Shown: positions 1 to 8,992, numbered from the stretch's first letter. The stretch: DNA of 24,102 nt from Streptococcaceae bacterium AM104-57 (GCA_027659245.1 JAQDPW010000004.1:66337-90438); one strand, 5' to 3'. The notes: generated by a model not told the origin, from the letters alone. Translations and numbers: made by a program.

Positions 1-22
1 TTTTTTTCTAATCTTATAAGAT

Positions 23-1072
23 TTAATCCTGCATCTGGCGTTTCACCTGATAAGGGAGATACAAGATTTGCAAGACTAGTCCAGCTCCAAGGAGGGCTAA
101 AAGGGCTAGTTTTTCTTGGAGGGTAATCAACCCAACTACCAGCTGAACCAATAAAACAAAACTAGTCAATCCTCGGACAACTGCCTGTAACCCTTTTTCC
201 TTTTGTCCCTTGTCTAGTGGGAAAAGTTGGGTCAAATATTGGTAATCAAAGGCATGATAGAGGGCCAGCAACTGAAAGAGCAAAAGGTAATTAAATAGAA
301 CCACTACTGCTGTCGCTATCCAAGCTTGCTCGATAAAGATCAAAGCCAGCAAGGATAGGAAAAGGAGACGAAGGCTGAGGGCAAAGAGGTCTCCATTTCG
401 CAGATAAGAACGAAGATAGAGGTTCTGCCAGATCTTGCTCGGCACCTTCTGAACTGCTTTTAGGATAAAATCTAGATAAGCTCGTCTCTTGACGCTGTTT
501 GAAATCCCCTTGACTTGGGTAAAGAGGGCAAAGAAACGAAGTAAAAACTGCTTGCGTTTACTTTCTTGGGCAATCACATAGTCCCAGTCCAGATGATTTG
601 CACTAAAAAACTTGCCAGCCTTTTTCTGAAAAAGGAAATATTTTCCGACTCCCAAAAGAAGAACATAAACACCAAAAACTCCTAAGCCTAAGCCCATGGC
701 TAAAAATAGAGGGGCAAAAAGAAGCAAAAAGAGAGTCTGTACACTGACCCAAAAGATGAAGGAAAGTAGACTTTGCTTCTGGATATGTTCTCTCACTTCT
801 TCTTCAGCTACTAAGAGAAAGAGCTTATCAGGAGCTTCCACATAAGTCGCTATCCCTCCCCAAAGCATGAGTAAAACAGAGACAATCCCAATTAAACCTA
901 GGATTGGTATGTGATTCTCAGGAAAATGCTGGAGCAGTTGACTATACTGATAGGCTAGAAAACCTACTAAGACCAGTAAAAACAAGACAAAGTGGTCATT
1001 GAGCACATAGCGCAGATAACCAAGACACTCCTTACGAAAAGCCTGCTTTCGCTTTAGAAACAAGTCTTTCAT
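23..1072 (-). CDS. ecsB: EcsB-type ABC transporter permease
   Basis: This 349-residue protein is almost entirely hydrophobic membrane segments separated by short basic loops, as expected of the EcsB family. Segments are visible near residues 28-45, 55-77, 103-148, 230-275 and 298-340. The loop around 150-215 is basic and probably cytoplasmic. It would form the membrane part of an ABC transporter with the ATPase encoded just upstream. The two genes overlap by four bases (ATGA), which points to translational coupling and a fixed partnership. In Bacillus the Ecs transporter affects protein secretion, competence and intramembrane proteolysis, but its substrate is not firmly known and this sequence does not reveal it. 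The gene is complete and ends 22 bases from the window edge. The family call comes from hydropathy and the EcsA neighbour. Confidence 0.85.
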   Translation of the reverse strand: MKDLFLKRKQAFRKECLGYLRYVLNDHFVLFLLVLVGFLAYQYSQLLQHFPENHIPILGLIGIVSVLLMLWGGIATYVEAPDKLFLLVAEEEVREHIQKQSLLSFIFWVSVQTLFLLLFAPLFLAMGLGLGVFGVYVLLLGVGKYFLFQKKAGKFFSANHLDWDYVIAQESKRKQFLLRFFALFTQVKGISNSVKRRAYLDFILKAVQKVPSKIWQNLYLRSYLRNGDLFALSLRLLFLSLLALIFIEQAWIATAVVVLFNYLLLFQLLALYHAFDYQYLTQLFPLDKGQKEKGLQAVVRGLTSFVLLVQLVVGLITLQEKLALLALLGAGLVLQILYLPYQVKRQMQD

Positions 1073-1800
1073 CTGTCCTCCTCTTTGGTCAAAGCCAAAT
1101 AGATATCATTGAGACTTGCTTGAGGCATAGCAAAAGCTTGTCTCAGCTCTTCAAGATCCCCTTTAGCCCTCACTTGGCCTTTGTGAAGAATGACAAAAGA
1201 GTCACACATTTTTTCAGCAGAGTCAAGAACGTGGGTACTCATGAGGATAGACTTGCCTTTTTTCTTTTCAAGATCCAAAAGCTGGATCAAGTCAGAAATT
1301 GCCAAGGGATCAAGACCAAGGAAGGGTTCATCGACGATAAAGAGACTAGGATCCACGACAAAAGCACAGATAATCATGACCTTCTGTTTCATCCCTTTTG
1401 AAAAATGAACTGGAAACCAATCTAGCTTCTGATCCAAACGGAACATTTTTAAAAGCGGTTCTACACGTTCAAAAGCTAGATTTTGCTCAATACCATAGGC
1501 CATGGCAACCGTCTCGATATGTTCTCTGAGAGTCAATTCCTCGTACAAACTAGGAGTTTCAGGAATATAACCAATCTGCTGACGATATTCACGAGGATTA
1601 GCACCCAAGGTTAGCCCGTCGATGTTTATTTCTCCACTATAAGGTGTCAACAAACCGATAATTTCATTGATGGTCGTCGATTTCCCAGCACCATTGAGCC
1701 CAATCAAACCGACCAACTGTCCACTCTCGACTGTAAAGGACACATCTTTCAAGACAGGAACATGAACATAGCCCCCCGTCAGGTTTTTAATTTCTAACAT
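1069..1800 (-). CDS. ecsA: EcsA-type ABC transporter ATP-binding protein
   Basis: This is a 243-residue ABC ATPase with a complete nucleotide-binding domain. The Walker A motif GLNGAGKST is at residues 34-42, a signature-like FSKGMKQK at 133-140 stands in for LSGGQ, Walker B LFIVDEP is at 153-159, and the switch histidine is H190. The FSKGMKQK form is typical of EcsA and related ABC-2-type ATPases. It powers the EcsB permease encoded immediately downstream with a four-base overlap. The ATG at 1800 is preceded by GGAG at good spacing. Upstream lies an extended -10 promoter, divergent from that of hit. All catalytic motifs are intact, so it should be active. The substrate cannot be told from the sequence. 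Confidence 0.92.
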   Translation of the reverse strand: MLEIKNLTGGYVHVPVLKDVSFTVESGQLVGLIGLNGAGKSTTINEIIGLLTPYSGEINIDGLTLGANPREYRQQIGYIPETPSLYEELTLREHIETVAMAYGIEQNLAFERVEPLLKMFRLDQKLDWFPVHFSKGMKQKVMIICAFVVDPSLFIVDEPFLGLDPLAISDLIQLLDLEKKKGKSILMSTHVLDSAEKMCDSFVILHKGQVRAKGDLEELRQAFAMPQASLNDIYLALTKEEDR

Positions 1801-1814
1801 ATTTTCTCCAAATC

Positions 1815-1823
1815 TGGTATAAT
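1815..1823 (+). promoter_or_regulatory. hit extended -10 promoter
   Basis: TGGTATAAT on the plus strand is a perfect TGn-extended -10 element, 44 bases before the hit start codon. It lies inside the region transcribed from the opposing ecsA promoter, so the two initiation sites face away from each other with overlapping leaders. No convincing -35 box is seen. Confidence 0.65.
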
Positions 1824-1831
1824 GTAGCTAT

Positions 1832-1840
1832 ATTATATCA
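1832..1840 (-). promoter_or_regulatory. ecsAB extended -10 promoter
   Basis: On the minus strand this reads TGATATAAT, a perfect TGn-extended -10 box, 31 bases before the ecsA start codon. No good -35 hexamer is visible, which is common for streptococcal extended -10 promoters. It lies back to back with the hit promoter. Confidence 0.6.
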
Positions 1841-1867
1841 AAATTCAATACACTAGAGGTGGTTTTT

Positions 1868-2278
1868 ATGTCAGATTGTATTTTTTGTAAAATTATCACA
1901 GGGGAGATTCCCGCATCAAAGGTTTACGAAGATGATCAAGTTCTTGCCTTCCTTGATATCTCACAAGTAACACCTGGTCACACCTTGGTCGTACCAAAAG
2001 AACACTACCGCAATCTTTTAGAAATGGATGCTACAAGTGCTAGCCAACTTTTCGCCCAAGTACCAAAGATCGCTCAAAAAGTCATGAAAGCTACCAAAGC
2101 TGAAGGTATGAATATCATCGCCAACTGTGAAGAAGTTGCTGGACAAACGGTTTTCCATACCCATGTCCACCTTGTTCCTCGCTATTGTGCAGGTGACGAC
2201 CTAAAAATTGACTTTATCGCACATGAACCAGACTTCGACAAACTTGCTCAAGTCGCTGAAACAATCAAAAACGCTTAA
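1868..2278 (+). CDS. hit: HIT family nucleotide-binding protein
   Basis: This 136-residue histidine-triad protein carries the motif HTHVH at residues 97-101, followed by LVPR. Its N-terminal CIFC (residues 4-7) is a usual zinc-binding pair in bacterial HinT-like proteins. Such proteins hydrolyse nucleoside phosphoramidates or related AMP conjugates in the cytoplasm; the physiological substrate is generally unclear. An upstream in-frame GTG at 1859 would add three residues, but the GAGGTGG ribosome-binding site overlaps it, so the ATG at 1868 is the better start. The gene has its own promoter and is followed after nine bases by a small membrane protein gene. Length and motifs are standard for the family. 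Confidence 0.92.
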   Translation: MSDCIFCKIITGEIPASKVYEDDQVLAFLDISQVTPGHTLVVPKEHYRNLLEMDATSASQLFAQVPKIAQKVMKATKAEGMNIIANCEEVAGQTVFHTHVHLVPRYCAGDDLKIDFIAHEPDFDKLAQVAETIKNA

Positions 2279-2287
2279 GGAGTCACT

Positions 2288-2575
2288 ATGAAACTATCAA
2301 ATTTACTACTTTTTGCAGGCTCTGCAGTCGGTTCATACCTCCTCGTTAAAAATCGCCAAGCCATCACTGAAGAAGTTCTAGATACTACTGATCGTGTTGA
2401 AGCCATTAAGGATGACTTGGATATCATCCAAGATAGCCTGCAAATTATCAACCAACAAAAAGAACTCATCAAGGAATATCAAAAAGATTTGACCTATAAG
2501 TTTAAAGTCCTGGAAAAAGATGTTCAAACGAGACTTAGTGTGATAAAAGAATTACAAGAAACTGAAGATAAGTAA
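2288..2575 (+). CDS. Small membrane-anchored coiled-coil protein
   Basis: This 95-residue protein has one hydrophobic segment at about residues 4-20, with glycines and alanines and no lipobox, followed by a highly charged helical region (about 25-92) with heptad-like spacing that suggests a coiled coil. The topology is a membrane anchor with a coiled-coil tail. The function is not recognised. It starts nine bases after the hit stop codon with AAGGAG just upstream, so the two genes form one transcription unit. From memory, an equivalent small gene sits between hit and dnaJ in pneumococcus, so it is probably conserved in the group. It ends at a strong terminator. Confidence 0.8.
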   Translation: MKLSNLLLFAGSAVGSYLLVKNRQAITEEVLDTTDRVEAIKDDLDIIQDSLQIINQQKELIKEYQKDLTYKFKVLEKDVQTRLSVIKELQETEDK

Positions 2576-2599
2576 AAAGAGCCCTCGGGCTCTTTTTTT
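2576..2599. terminator. Bidirectional intrinsic terminator between hit operon and dnaJ
   Basis: The sequence forms an eight-base stem, AAAGAGCC with GGCTCTTT around a CTCG loop, followed by T residues on the plus strand. Read on the minus strand the same stem is followed by TTTTTAC, so it can end both convergent transcripts. Confidence 0.9.
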
Positions 2600-2604
2600 A
2601 TGCT

Positions 2605-3741
2605 TTATTCTCCTTCAAAGGCATCCTTAATATGGTCAAAGAAGCCTTTTTTCTTTGGATTGACTTTTAGATCACCTGCAGCTGCGAATTCTTTCAAGGC
2701 TGCTTTTTGTCGTTCGTTCAAGCCTGTTGGAGTCACGACATTGACAGTAACGTATTGGTCACCAAGGGCACCACCACGAAGGCTCGGCGCACCTTTACCA
2801 CGTAGGCGGAATCGTTTACCAGTCTGAGTTCCTTCTGGAATGACTAATTCTACATCACCATGAACTGTAGGGATGTCTACCGTATCACCAAGTGCTGCTT
2901 GAACAAAATTGAGGTTCAAATTGTAGAAGATAGTGGTTCCTTCACGTTCAAACTTATCACTAGCTTCAACTGAAACCACCACGTACAAGTCACCATAAGG
3001 GCCTCCATTAAAACCGGCTTCACCTTGGCCAGCTAGGCGGATTTGTTGACCTGTTTCCACACCAGCAGGGATTTTTACGTGTACGCTATGGGCTTGTTTT
3101 TCATGACCAGTTCCATGACAGGTTGTACATGGATCTTTGATTTCTTGACCACGGCCATGACAGACATCACAGGTTACTTGGCGACGCATCATACCAAGAG
3201 GTGTCTGGGTATCAACATTGATCACACCTGAACCATGACAGCGTCCACAAGTAACTGGACTTGTTCCAGGTTTAGCACCAGACCCATTACAAGTACGACA
3301 GCTTGCTTCACGATTGTATTTGACTTCCTTTTCTGTACCAAAAATAGCTTCTTCAAAAGTCAAATGAACGCGATACTGGAGGTCGTCACCTTGACGAGGG
3401 GCATTTGGATTACGTGATGCACCGCCACCACCAAAGAAGCTTGAGAAGATATCTTCAAATCCGCCAAAACCACCTGCTCCATCGAAGCCACCGAAACCGC
3501 CAGCACCACCAAAACCACCATTGGCACCAGCAGCACCATATTGGTCATAGGCAGCACGTTTCTGTTCATCGCTCAAAGTTTCATAAGCTTCTTGAACTTC
3601 CTTGTACTTGTCCTCAGCTCCAGGATCCTTGTTGATATCTGGATGATATTTCTTAGATAATTTCCGATAGGCTCTCTTGATCTCATCTTGAGATGCATTT
3701 TTCGAAACGCCCAAACGGTCGTAAAATTCAGTATTGTTCAT
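2605..3741 (-). CDS. dnaJ: Chaperone protein DnaJ
   Basis: This is a full-length 378-residue type I Hsp40. The J domain covers residues 1-70 with HPD at 33-35, which stimulates the DnaK ATPase. A Gly/Phe-rich linker runs from about 75 to 120. Four CxxCxGxG zinc-finger repeats follow ([32 protein letters not shown]), then the C-terminal substrate-binding region. It delivers unfolded clients to DnaK in the cytosol. Unlike the neighbouring genes, the ATG at 3741 has no recognisable Shine-Dalgarno sequence, and no alternative start is in frame just upstream. It is separated from dnaK by a terminator, a DJ-1-like gene and a repeat array, so its expression may be partly independent of the HrcA promoter. 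Confidence 0.97.
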   Translation of the reverse strand: MNNTEFYDRLGVSKNASQDEIKRAYRKLSKKYHPDINKDPGAEDKYKEVQEAYETLSDEQKRAAYDQYGAAGANGGFGGAGGFGGFDGAGGFGGFEDIFSSFFGGGGASRNPNAPRQGDDLQYRVHLTFEEAIFGTEKEVKYNREASCRTCNGSGAKPGTSPVTCGRCHGSGVINVDTQTPLGMMRRQVTCDVCHGRGQEIKDPCTTCHGTGHEKQAHSVHVKIPAGVETGQQIRLAGQGEAGFNGGPYGDLYVVVSVEASDKFEREGTTIFYNLNLNFVQAALGDTVDIPTVHGDVELVIPEGTQTGKRFRLRGKGAPSLRGGALGDQYVTVNVVTPTGLNERQKAALKEFAAAGDLKVNPKKKGFFDHIKDAFEGE

Positions 3742-3782
3742 ACAAGATACTAAGAGCGGACAGAAAGCGACTGAAATTTAGG

Positions 3783-3817
3783 AAACCGACAAGAAATCCT
3801 GATTTCTTAGGCGGTTT
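3783..3817. promoter_or_regulatory. Hairpin in the dnaJ leader
   Basis: AAACCG and CGGTTT form the outer stem and AAGAAAT with ATTTCTT the inner stem, with only a small internal loop between them. On the minus strand it lies about 40-75 bases before the dnaJ start. There is no T-run after it, so it is more likely an mRNA structure or processing site than a terminator. Confidence 0.5.
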
Positions 3818-3839
3818 ATCTAATTTCCAAGCTTTCCGC

Positions 3840-4053
3840 TCGGGTTCAATTCCCCGAACACTCTTTGTTCCTTTCTTTCAGATTAAGTAAGAAATTCTGG
3901 AACCCGTGTTCAATTTCCTGAACACACTTGTTCCTTTCTATTGATGTTGTGAATTAAACCACGATGTAGGTCGGGTTCAATTCCTTTCTTTCATATTGAG
4001 TAAGAAACTTTAGAACTCGTGTTCAATTCCCCGAACGCTCTTTGTTCCTTTCT
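3840..4053. repeat. Degenerate 63-nt tandem repeat array between the DJ-1-like gene and dnaJ
   Basis: Four units begin, on the minus strand, with AGAAAGGAA at 4053, 3989, 3939 and 3876. The first, third and fourth continue with CAAAG- or CAAGT-like sequence and then GTTC...GAAC, which forms a small hairpin; the second is shortened to 50 bases. The period of the complete units is 63-64 bases. In one minus-strand frame the 3939 unit is 21 open codons beginning ERNKCVQEIE and the next unit restarts with ERNK, but there is no ATG and stops lie on both sides, so translation is doubtful. The stretch 3742-4072 has no gene; apart from this array and the hairpin at 3783-3817 nothing else was recognised, and no convincing dnaJ promoter was seen. 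Confidence 0.7.
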
Positions 4054-4072
4054 ATAATTTATAAGTAAATCT

Positions 4073-4705
4073 TTAGAGGGTGTTTTCTATACTTCGCTTC
4101 ACTTGATCAAACTCTTGGTCCGATAGAGTAAATATCAAATCCTCTTCTGCGTACTCATTCTGTTCTTTAAAATAGTTGCCCGTATTTTCTGACAACCCTA
4201 AACTTAGAATCACTTTCCTTGCAAACTCTTGATGTGCGAATCCTATAGCCGTAATGATCTGTTTATCTTGCACAACCACTTTCGGTTGGAAATTCTCACG
4301 AGGAAGAAATTCAAAATAGTCAAAGAAGTTTTGCCAAATTCCACCTGTAAATTTCGTGTCCTTCAACAAGCCTGCTTTGGCTAATAAAAGAGGGGCTGAG
4401 GAAATGGCTGCAATTAAGACATCTTGCTCACCAAGCTCCCTCAAAAACGATATCAATTTTTCATCCTGTAGAGCAGGTCCAATGTTAACCATTCCTGGCA
4501 AAATCACACAAGAATACTCTTCTATACAGATTTGATCCAATGTTTTGGTCGGTTGACAGGGTAAGCCATCCTCAGATATAACTATCGAATGTTCTGAAGC
4601 CACATAATCAATTGTTACGCCAAAAGATAAAGCTAAAGTACTTGTTAAAGTGGTTATCTCATAAAGAGAAAAATTAGGATAAATGATACAAAGTACTTTT
4701 TTCAT
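4073..4705 (-). CDS. DJ-1/PfpI family protein without the usual nucleophilic cysteine
   Basis: The protein has 210 residues and the plan of the DJ-1/PfpI glutamine-amidotransferase-like fold. It begins with a beta strand, KKVLCIIYP, has a candidate acidic residue E16, a strand VILPG at 67-71, the nucleophile-elbow region IAAISSAP at 98-105, and a C-terminal strand ITAIGFAHQEF. In active relatives the elbow reads AxxC; here S102 replaces the cysteine, so ordinary DJ-1 chemistry (glyoxalase or deglycase type) is unlikely unless serine works. It may be a regulator or a binding protein. The ATG at 4705 is chosen because AGAGGA lies eight bases upstream; the in-frame ATG at 4714 overlaps that site. 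It sits between dnaK and dnaJ, beyond a terminator-like hairpin, suggesting separate control. Confidence 0.75.
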   Translation of the reverse strand: MKKVLCIIYPNFSLYEITTLTSTLALSFGVTIDYVASEHSIVISEDGLPCQPTKTLDQICIEEYSCVILPGMVNIGPALQDEKLISFLRELGEQDVLIAAISSAPLLLAKAGLLKDTKFTGGIWQNFFDYFEFLPRENFQPKVVVQDKQIITAIGFAHQEFARKVILSLGLSENTGNYFKEQNEYAEEDLIFTLSDQEFDQVKRSIENTL

Positions 4706-4728
4706 ACGCAACATCCTCTATTTTACCG

Positions 4729-4756
4729 AAAAACAGAGGCTGGGTTGCAACCTCTG
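4729..4756 (-). terminator. dnaK terminator / leader hairpin of the DJ-1-like gene
   Basis: On the minus strand CAGAGG and CCTCTG form a six-base stem around an 11-base loop and are followed by TTTTT. It is the best candidate for the end of the hrcA-grpE-dnaK transcript. It also lies 24 bases before the start of the DJ-1-like gene, and its CCTCT arm can pair instead with that gene's AGAGG ribosome-binding site. Confidence 0.6.
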
Positions 4757-4795
4757 GATTTCTTCTTATCATTACGACGTTTAAAAACAAAGTTG

Positions 4796-4801
4796 ATTAT
4801 A
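4796..4801 (-). promoter_or_regulatory. Possible -10 box for the DJ-1-like gene
   Basis: The minus strand reads TATAAT here, about 90 bases before the start codon. No clear -35 box or TG extension is present. If used, the transcript would begin upstream of the 4729-4756 hairpin, making that hairpin part of a leader. Confidence 0.3.
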
Positions 4802-4845
4802 CTATGTTTTTGAACTAGTAAGGCTGAATTGAGTTTCGGATTAAA

Positions 4846-4889
4846 GGAATCCTAAAATCTCGGAACCTTTCTTTATTTTAGGAGGTTCC
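4846..4889. other. Imperfect inverted repeat after dnaK
   Basis: CCTAAAAT (4851-4858) pairs with ATTTTAGG (4875-4882), extended by GGAA and TTCC at the outside. An alternative pairing of CGGAACC with GGTTCCG is also possible. It lies 25 bases after the dnaK stop and has no clean T-run, so it may be an mRNA 3-prime structure rather than a terminator. Confidence 0.4.
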
Positions 4890-4913
4890 GCTAAAACAAT
4901 CCACTGGACTATT

Positions 4914-6749
<1,836 letters not shown>

Positions 6750-6776
6750 TTAAATTTATCTTCTTTTTTTCTTTTT

Positions 6777-6890
6777 GATACTCTTCTTAAGTGGCGACGC
6801 CGTCAGAGCTTGACTTCGTCAATCTCTTTGACTAAACTTTGAGCCTAAGGTCTCAAAGTTTGCGCAAATAGCGCCACGGCGAAGAGTATC
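6777..6890. repeat. BOX-like inverted-repeat element upstream of dnaK
   Basis: Perfect ten-base ends, GATACTCTTC and GAAGAGTATC, enclose further pairing GTGGCG/CGCCAC and two inner hairpins: AAACTTTGAG with CTCAAAGTTT (6834-6861), and TTGAC with GTCAA (6810-6822). The ends and the inner GACTTCGTC motif recall pneumococcal BOX elements, but the modular boxA-boxB-boxC order is not clearly present, so it is only called BOX-like. It lies 39 bases before the dnaK start codon within the operon mRNA. A further weak hairpin (TTTGGTT with AGCCAAA) follows at 6894-6927. Confidence 0.65.
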
Positions 6891-6973
6891 GTCTTTGGTT
6901 CGCTTCGCTCACTATTGCAAAGCCAAACATATTTTATCTTTCTTCATAGTTTATTGTCGTTTCGGACAAGGTT

Positions 6974-7369
6974 TTATTTTTTAGGTGTCAATGTAATAAC
7001 AATCACCACTTTATCCCACTCCAAAATTTTCTGTTTCAAAGTTCTATTTGGATAAGTTTTATGATTAATTTCATAAATACTACCACCTTTTAGAATGATT
7101 TCATCCCATTGTTCAAGCCCTTCAAAATATTCCAGCCTTTTTTTCTCAGTTCGTTCAAACTTAAAAACTGTTTTCTGACTTTGATAATTCCAATTGTTTT
7201 TTGAAGCACGTTTTCTAGTCGTAAAAAGATTTTTTAAGAGCCCCCAAAAAAGACGTAAAACTGGGTAAACAATCAATAACCATAATAACACTACTGCTAT
7301 TAGCACTATTACTGTTACTGGACCATATTCCTTTACCAATTGGATTAATAAATTTATTATTTGTTCCAT
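6974..7369 (-). CDS. Unrecognised 131-residue membrane protein inside the grpE-dnaK operon
   Basis: I do not recognise a family. The N-terminal half has one strong hydrophobic stretch, residues 18-47, preceded by a short amphipathic start; it may be one long or two closely spaced membrane segments. It is followed by a basic patch (TTRKRASKNN) that places the remaining 80 residues in the cytoplasm. The C-terminal part is polar with predicted strands, ending in the hydrophobic strand VVIVITLTPKK. It starts ten bases after the grpE stop, with AGAGGG as ribosome-binding site, and is therefore co-transcribed with hrcA and grpE under CIRCE control. Its place suggests a heat-induced envelope protein, but that is inference from position only. 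Confidence 0.75.
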   Translation of the reverse strand: MEQIINLLIQLVKEYGPVTVIVLIAVVLLWLLIVYPVLRLFWGLLKNLFTTRKRASKNNWNYQSQKTVFKFERTEKKRLEYFEGLEQWDEIILKGGSIYEINHKTYPNRTLKQKILEWDKVVIVITLTPKK

Positions 7370-7379
7370 CTATCCCTCT

Positions 7380-7904
7380 CTAATTATACACTACCACCAT
7401 TGCCGGTCTTAGGATGCGGTCATGGAGTTTGTAGCCTTTTTGGAAGACTTGTGCGATGGTATCTGCCGGATGTTCGTCATCTGCCGGGACTGTTTGAATG
7501 GCCATATGATAGTTATGGTCAAATTCTCCGTCAGCTGGAATTTCTTCAATCCCTTCTTCTTTCAGGGCGTGAATCAAACTTTCTTGGACCATTTCCAAGC
7601 CCTTCTTCACATCATCTGTCAATCCTTCAACGGCAAGGGCACGTTCGAGGTTATCCAGTGATGGCAAGATTGCTTTTGCCAAATCTTGGCTGCGATAGCG
7701 TTGCAAGAGTTGACGTTCTTCATTGGCACGGCGCTGAATGTTTTGCATTTCTGCATGAGCTCGAAGATATTTGTTTTCAAATTCTTCGGCACGTTCATTT
7801 GCCAAGTCCAATTCAGACTTCTCAGGAGTTGTTTCTTCAGTTGTTTCCACAACTTCCTCTTCTTGAACTTCTTCTAGTTCTTCATTTTTTATATCTTGGG
7901 CCAT
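7380..7904 (-). CDS. grpE: Nucleotide exchange factor GrpE
   Basis: The 174-residue product has the GrpE plan: an acidic glutamate-rich N-terminus, a long coiled-coil helix (about residues 35-95, containing [21 protein letters not shown] split over several heptads), and a compact beta domain ending in [13 protein letters not shown]. It releases ADP from DnaK and acts as a thermosensor in the chaperone cycle. An in-frame ATG at 7928 would add eight residues, but AAAGGAGG lies five bases before the ATG at 7904, so that start is chosen. It begins 26 bases after hrcA and is followed after ten bases by the small membrane protein gene, within the CIRCE-controlled operon. Confidence 0.96.
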   Translation of the reverse strand: MAQDIKNEELEEVQEEEVVETTEETTPEKSELDLANERAEEFENKYLRAHAEMQNIQRRANEERQLLQRYRSQDLAKAILPSLDNLERALAVEGLTDDVKKGLEMVQESLIHALKEEGIEEIPADGEFDHNYHMAIQTVPADDEHPADTIAQVFQKGYKLHDRILRPAMVVVYN

Positions 7905-7930
7905 TTTCGCCTCCTTTAATGATTTCAATC

Positions 7931-8965
7931 TTAATTCACTTCGTAATGATTACTGCTGAGGTAGCGGTAAAAATCTGTCAACTTCATGGTCAAAACACGA
8001 TTGACTACATTGACTTGGTTGATTAGTTGCTGATAATCCAGATTGACTGGACCGATAATCGCTAAAATGCCAACTCCCCGATAAGGAATGAGGAACTTGC
8101 TACTAATCACCGCTAGGTCTGCTAGACAGGACTCTTGGCTGTCCGCAACACGGACATTTTGCATCTGATTTTCATGCAGACCCTCACGAATCTCCAAGGC
8201 CACCTTTTGCGGTTGGTCAAAGAACTGATAGGCTGCTAGATTAGCAAAATTCAAGAGATTGACCTTGCCCGCCACCACAATGTTTTCGTTGAACATTTCC
8301 TTAAAGATATGTTCAAAGAGATCAATCACATTATCCGTCGTTGTAAAGTAACGCTGGATAATCTGCGGAATCTCCGTTCGAATCTTGTAGTGAATATCTA
8401 GAACGGTGTGACCGAGGAAACGTTCCTGAATGATTGCCTTCAGTTTCAGCAAATCTTCCTGCAAGAAGTTCCTTGGAATCAGAAACTGACTGGTAACCGT
8501 TCGAGACTCGTCTAAGGTGAATACCGCCAAGGCTGTATGTTGCCCTAAAATCACGATATCAAAGGCTGTCAACCGTTGCCTGCTCGGCTCAACGTCCAGT
8601 GCCACTACCGTACAGCCACTCAAGTCTGTTAGTAGATTAGCAGCCTCTTGCAGAATATCCTCCAATTTGAAGAATTCCTGATCAAAGGCTTTGACAATCT
8701 CATAAACTTGATTCTCAGCTAAACGGTCGAAGGATAAGGAGTGTTTGACATAGTATTGAAATCCAGCCACACTCGGCATCCGACCACTGGAAGTATGTGC
8801 CTTTTCAAGCAAACCTTGCTTTTCTAAAGCCGCCATGTCATTACGAATGGTTGCACTGCTAGAGTTAATAGACTCTTGCAAGGCTTTGGATCCAACAGGT
8901 TCGTGCGTTTTGGTAAAGATGTCAATAATCAGATTTAAAATATTCTGCTGACGTTCTGTAACCAT
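7931..8965 (-). CDS. hrcA: Heat-inducible transcription repressor HrcA
   Basis: This is a 344-residue HrcA with an N-terminal winged-helix DNA-binding domain (residues 1-75, containing [30 protein letters not shown]) and the large GAF-like dimerisation and inserted domains after it. HrcA binds CIRCE and depends on chaperone help (GroEL in other species) to fold, which couples repression to free chaperone capacity. Two CIRCE sites lie immediately upstream, so the gene is autoregulated. It is the first gene of the heat-shock operon, followed by grpE. The ATG at 8965 is preceded by GAGAGGAG. Length and motifs are normal. Confidence 0.97.
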   Translation of the reverse strand: MVTERQQNILNLIIDIFTKTHEPVGSKALQESINSSSATIRNDMAALEKQGLLEKAHTSSGRMPSVAGFQYYVKHSLSFDRLAENQVYEIVKAFDQEFFKLEDILQEAANLLTDLSGCTVVALDVEPSRQRLTAFDIVILGQHTALAVFTLDESRTVTSQFLIPRNFLQEDLLKLKAIIQERFLGHTVLDIHYKIRTEIPQIIQRYFTTTDNVIDLFEHIFKEMFNENIVVAGKVNLLNFANLAAYQFFDQPQKVALEIREGLHENQMQNVRVADSQESCLADLAVISSKFLIPYRGVGILAIIGPVNLDYQQLINQVNVVNRVLTMKLTDFYRYLSSNHYEVN

Positions 8966-8992
8966 CTCGCTACTCCTCTCTGATAGATCGTT

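Noticed and set aside
10..23. Palindrome AATCTTATAAGATT next to the ecsB stop, as terminator
   Set aside because: On the strand of ecsB it is followed by AGAAAAAAA, not by T residues, so it is not a standard terminator; the left context is outside the window.
3840..4053. CRISPR array
   Set aside because: The repeats are degenerate, with no unique spacers of uniform length, and no cas genes are nearby.
4712..4714. Upstream ATG as the start of the DJ-1-like gene
   Set aside because: It overlaps the AGAGGA ribosome-binding site and would leave no spacing, so the ATG at 4705 is better.
7361..8026. Plus-strand open frame of 221 codons opposite grpE
   Set aside because: It is antisense to the clearly conserved grpE and part of hrcA, has no family features and no ribosome-binding site; its openness follows from the codon use of grpE.
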